Notes under the pieces: model-generated
The model's database searches: none
The model's input: the letters and a program-made list of their open reading frames with translations, nothing else
What the model was told of the DNA's origin: nothing
Position numbers and translations under genes: made by a program
In this document: positions 7,177-8,577 of the stretch, in pieces
Numbering within the stretch: the first letter of the stretch is position 1
Layout of the letters: each line of letters opens with the position of its first letter
Source: an uncultured Chloroflexota bacterium
Lineage (GTDB): Bacteria > Chloroflexota > Limnocylindria > Limnocylindrales > Limnocylindraceae
Assembly: GCA_903847005.1 (NCBI GenBank)
Contig: CAINCM010000067.1
Coordinates: 1-8,577, forward strand
Direction: 5' to 3'
Length of the DNA stretch: 8,577 nucleotides

Positions 7177-7960
7177 ATGCACCGCTCGGGTCGAGTTCTT
7201 CGCGAATCAGTCGCAACTCTTCGTCAGTTGGCGCTGGGGTTTCTGGAACGTCAGCAGGAACCTTGAGTTCCCAGCCGATGGTGGCCTTCACCTCGTCGAG
7301 CGTCGAGCCGGGGTGGATGCTGCGCAGCTCCATCTCGCCATCGCGGTTGAACCCGTAGACGGCAAGGTCGGTCACCACAACGGAGGGCCCGTTGCCGCCC
7401 CAGCCCTGCTCCTTGCGGATCTGCGCCGACGCTGTGGCGCCGCCAAGGTGCCCCGGCGAGGTGCGGAAGTCGAGTCGCCCCACAAAGCTTCTCGTGCTCT
7501 GTCGCATGATCACCATGATCTCCTTGGCGTTGATCGCGATCTCGCAGGCACCACCAGACCCTGGAAGTCGCGTCTTCGGCGAGGCGTAGTCGCCGATCAC
7601 CGTCGTGTTCAGGTTGCCGAACCTGTCGATCTGAGCACCACCGAGGAATCCGACATCGATGCGGCCGCCCTGGAGATAGAGGCCGAAGAGATCGTGCATG
7701 GAGACCGTCGCCGTCGAGCCGGTCACAATGGTTGGGTCGCCGATGGAGAGCGGCAGGCGCGCGGGGTTTGCGCCGAAGACGCCAGCCTCGTAGACAAGCT
7801 CCATCTGCGGCGCCACGGTTCGCTTTGCGAGATTCACCGCGATGTTCGGCAGGCCCACGCCTACGAAACAGACGCGCTTCCCCTCCAACGCGCGCGCCGC
7901 CGCCACGACCATCAGTTCGTTGCGGCTGGGCGGCCTCTGCATGCTCGAGTCCGCGCTCAC
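7169..7960 (-). CDS. Family I CoA-transferase, subunit B (glutaconate CoA-transferase beta-like)
   Basis: This is the second subunit of a two-subunit family I CoA-transferase, which moves CoA between a donor acyl-CoA and a carboxylic acid through a glutamyl-CoA intermediate. From the GTG at 7960 it is 263 residues. FVGVGLPNIAVNLAKRT (32-48) fits the N-terminal glycine motif. LVYEAGVFG (55-63) carries Glu58 at about the place of the catalytic Glu54 of glutaconate CoA-transferase beta. The segments FLGGAQIDRFGNLNTT (105-120) and LPGSGGACEIA (132-142) are also characteristic. The GTG overlaps the subunit A stop by 4 bases (GTGA), and GGAG (7968-7971) lies 7 bases upstream. The alternative ATG at 7942 (257 residues) has no good ribosome site. 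The frame stays open far upstream inside subunit A, but that part is antisense-like in composition and is not taken as coding. It is translationally linked to subunit A before it and the aminotransferase after it. Confidence 0.92.
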   Translation of the reverse strand: MSADSSMQRPPSRNELMVVAAARALEGKRVCFVGVGLPNIAVNLAKRTVAPQMELVYEAGVFGANPARLPLSIGDPTIVTGSTATVSMHDLFGLYLQGGRIDVGFLGGAQIDRFGNLNTTVIGDYASPKTRLPGSGGACEIAINAKEIMVIMRQSTRSFVGRLDFRTSPGHLGGATASAQIRKEQGWGGNGPSVVVTDLAVYGFNRDGEMELRSIHPGSTLDEVKATIGWELKVPADVPETPAPTDEELRLIREELDPSGAYV

Positions 7961-8577
7961 CGATAGTCTCCGTAGTCGACGACACCCGACGGTGCGCTCG
8001 TCGGCCTGAGGTTCTCGAAATATGCGGCGCCGAACTTGGCAACGTACGCGGCGCGATCGGGGAGGTCGTAGACCCACTCTTTCAGCCAGGCCTCGGTCGC
8101 GGCGGCATCGCGGCTGATCGTGTCCCATTCGCGATAGAAGGCGTTGTCGCGGTCGTACGCACCCTGCACATACGAGGGGTGTGCGCCGTGCGGCTCGTGC
8201 ACCACCGCATCCACGATGAGCCCCGGGATGATTGTGCGGTTCGGGTCGGCGCGCACCACGCTGGCTGGGACGATCTCTTCCACCACGGCGATCACACGCT
8301 TCGCGGCAAAGGCAGCCTCCTTCTGGCAGCCGAGGAGCCCCCACATCTGCACGTTCCCCTCTGCATCGGCGCGCTGCGCGTGAATGATGGCAACGTCGGG
8401 ATTCAATGGCGGCACCGCCCAAATCTTCCCGTCACCGTACGGACTCTCCACCTGCCGAATCAGCGGATTCACCGTCGGGAGATCGCTCTCTGAGTAGGAG
8501 CGGAGCGGATAGAACGGGAGCCGGTGCGCGCCGGCAACGTAGCGACCGACCATCCCGTGATGGCTGTACTCCTCGAT
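7957..8577 (-). CDS. Family I CoA-transferase, subunit A (partial, N-terminus outside window)
   Basis: This is the first subunit of the same CoA-transferase; together the two form the heteromeric active site. 206 residues are visible and the frame is open through the right edge: the eight codons before the first ATG in the window (8553) read IEEYSHHG and continue family sequence, so that ATG is internal. Counting from the edge, HHGMVGRYVAGAHRLPFYPLR (7-26), SPYGDGKIWAVPPLNPDVAI (45-64), HAQRADAEGNVQMWG (66-80) and GAHPSYVQGAYDRD (131-144) match the GctA/IpdA-type alpha subunits. These are usually about 290-320 residues, so roughly the first 85-115, including the N-terminal glycine-rich CoA motif, are missing. 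The TGA stop overlaps the subunit B GTG. The specific substrate, and whether it is nearer glutaconate CoA-transferase or steroid-ring IpdA, cannot be settled here. Confidence 0.9.
   Translation of the reverse strand: MEEYSHHGMVGRYVAGAHRLPFYPLRSYSESDLPTVNPLIRQVESPYGDGKIWAVPPLNPDVAIIHAQRADAEGNVQMWGLLGCQKEAAFAAKRVIAVVEEIVPASVVRADPNRTIIPGLIVDAVVHEPHGAHPSYVQGAYDRDNAFYREWDTISRDAAATEAWLKEWVYDLPDRAAYVAKFGAAYFENLRPTSAPSGVVDYGDYR
7968..7971 (-). promoter_or_regulatory. Ribosome binding site supporting the GTG start of CoA-transferase subunit B
   Basis: GGAG on the minus strand lies 7 bases before the GTG at 7960, inside the last codons of subunit A. The competing ATG at 7942 has no comparable site. 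Confidence 0.5.

Noticed and set aside
7100..7966. 288-codon plus-strand frame across CoA-transferase subunit B
   Set aside because: Shadow of the real minus-strand gene; no family resemblance.
7961..8422. Upstream extension of the CoA-transferase subunit B frame to 417 residues
   Set aside because: The added part overlaps subunit A in another frame and reads as Arg/Gly/Cys-rich shadow sequence. Family similarity begins only near residue 13 of the GTG start at 7960.
7732..8493. 253-codon plus-strand frame across CoA-transferase subunits A and B
   Set aside because: It runs antisense to both subunits, has Arg-rich composition and shows no motif.

Overview
The window is high-GC bacterial DNA with no rRNA, tRNA, CRISPR array or mobile element that I can see. 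It is almost completely coding: seven genes, six on the minus strand and one on the plus strand, and no gene-free stretch above about 115 bases. Taxonomy is only a guess. The sufB-sufD order without sufC between them, an RND pump whose usual TM10 lysine is replaced by threonine and which has no adaptor or outer-membrane gene beside it, and the very high GC3 fit a high-GC Chloroflexota- or Actinomycetota-like, probably monoderm, bacterium. I cannot prove that from the sequence.

Left part (1-2066, minus): the beginning of a SUF iron-sulfur cluster assembly operon. sufB (complete) is followed by sufD, which starts on a GTG overlapping the sufB stop (GTGA) and runs off the left edge. The remaining suf genes (sufC, sufS and so on) would lie beyond position 1. 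Upstream of sufB (2146-5262, minus) is a full-length HAE1-type RND efflux transporter, 79 bases away and on the same strand.

Middle (5263-5811): a short divergent promoter region separates the RND gene from osmC (plus strand), a thiol peroxidase for organic hydroperoxides. osmC converges with the next block, and only 30 bases containing a GC-rich hairpin lie between them.

Right part (5842-8577, minus): a tightly overlapping three-gene unit. It runs from a family I CoA-transferase subunit A (5' end cut off by the window edge), through subunit B (GTGA overlap), to a class III PLP aminotransferase (8-base overlap). The set looks like a catabolic module in which a transamination and a CoA transfer act on related carbon skeletons. 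The substrate cannot be read from the sequence.

Taken together, the window holds housekeeping Fe-S assembly, an oxidative-stress enzyme, an efflux pump and an amino-acid or carboxylic-acid catabolic operon. I found no convincing sign of a new kind of system. The points worth checking are the orphan RND pump with a changed proton-relay residue, the uncharacterised CoA-transferase/aminotransferase operon, and three inverted repeats in the few intergenic gaps.
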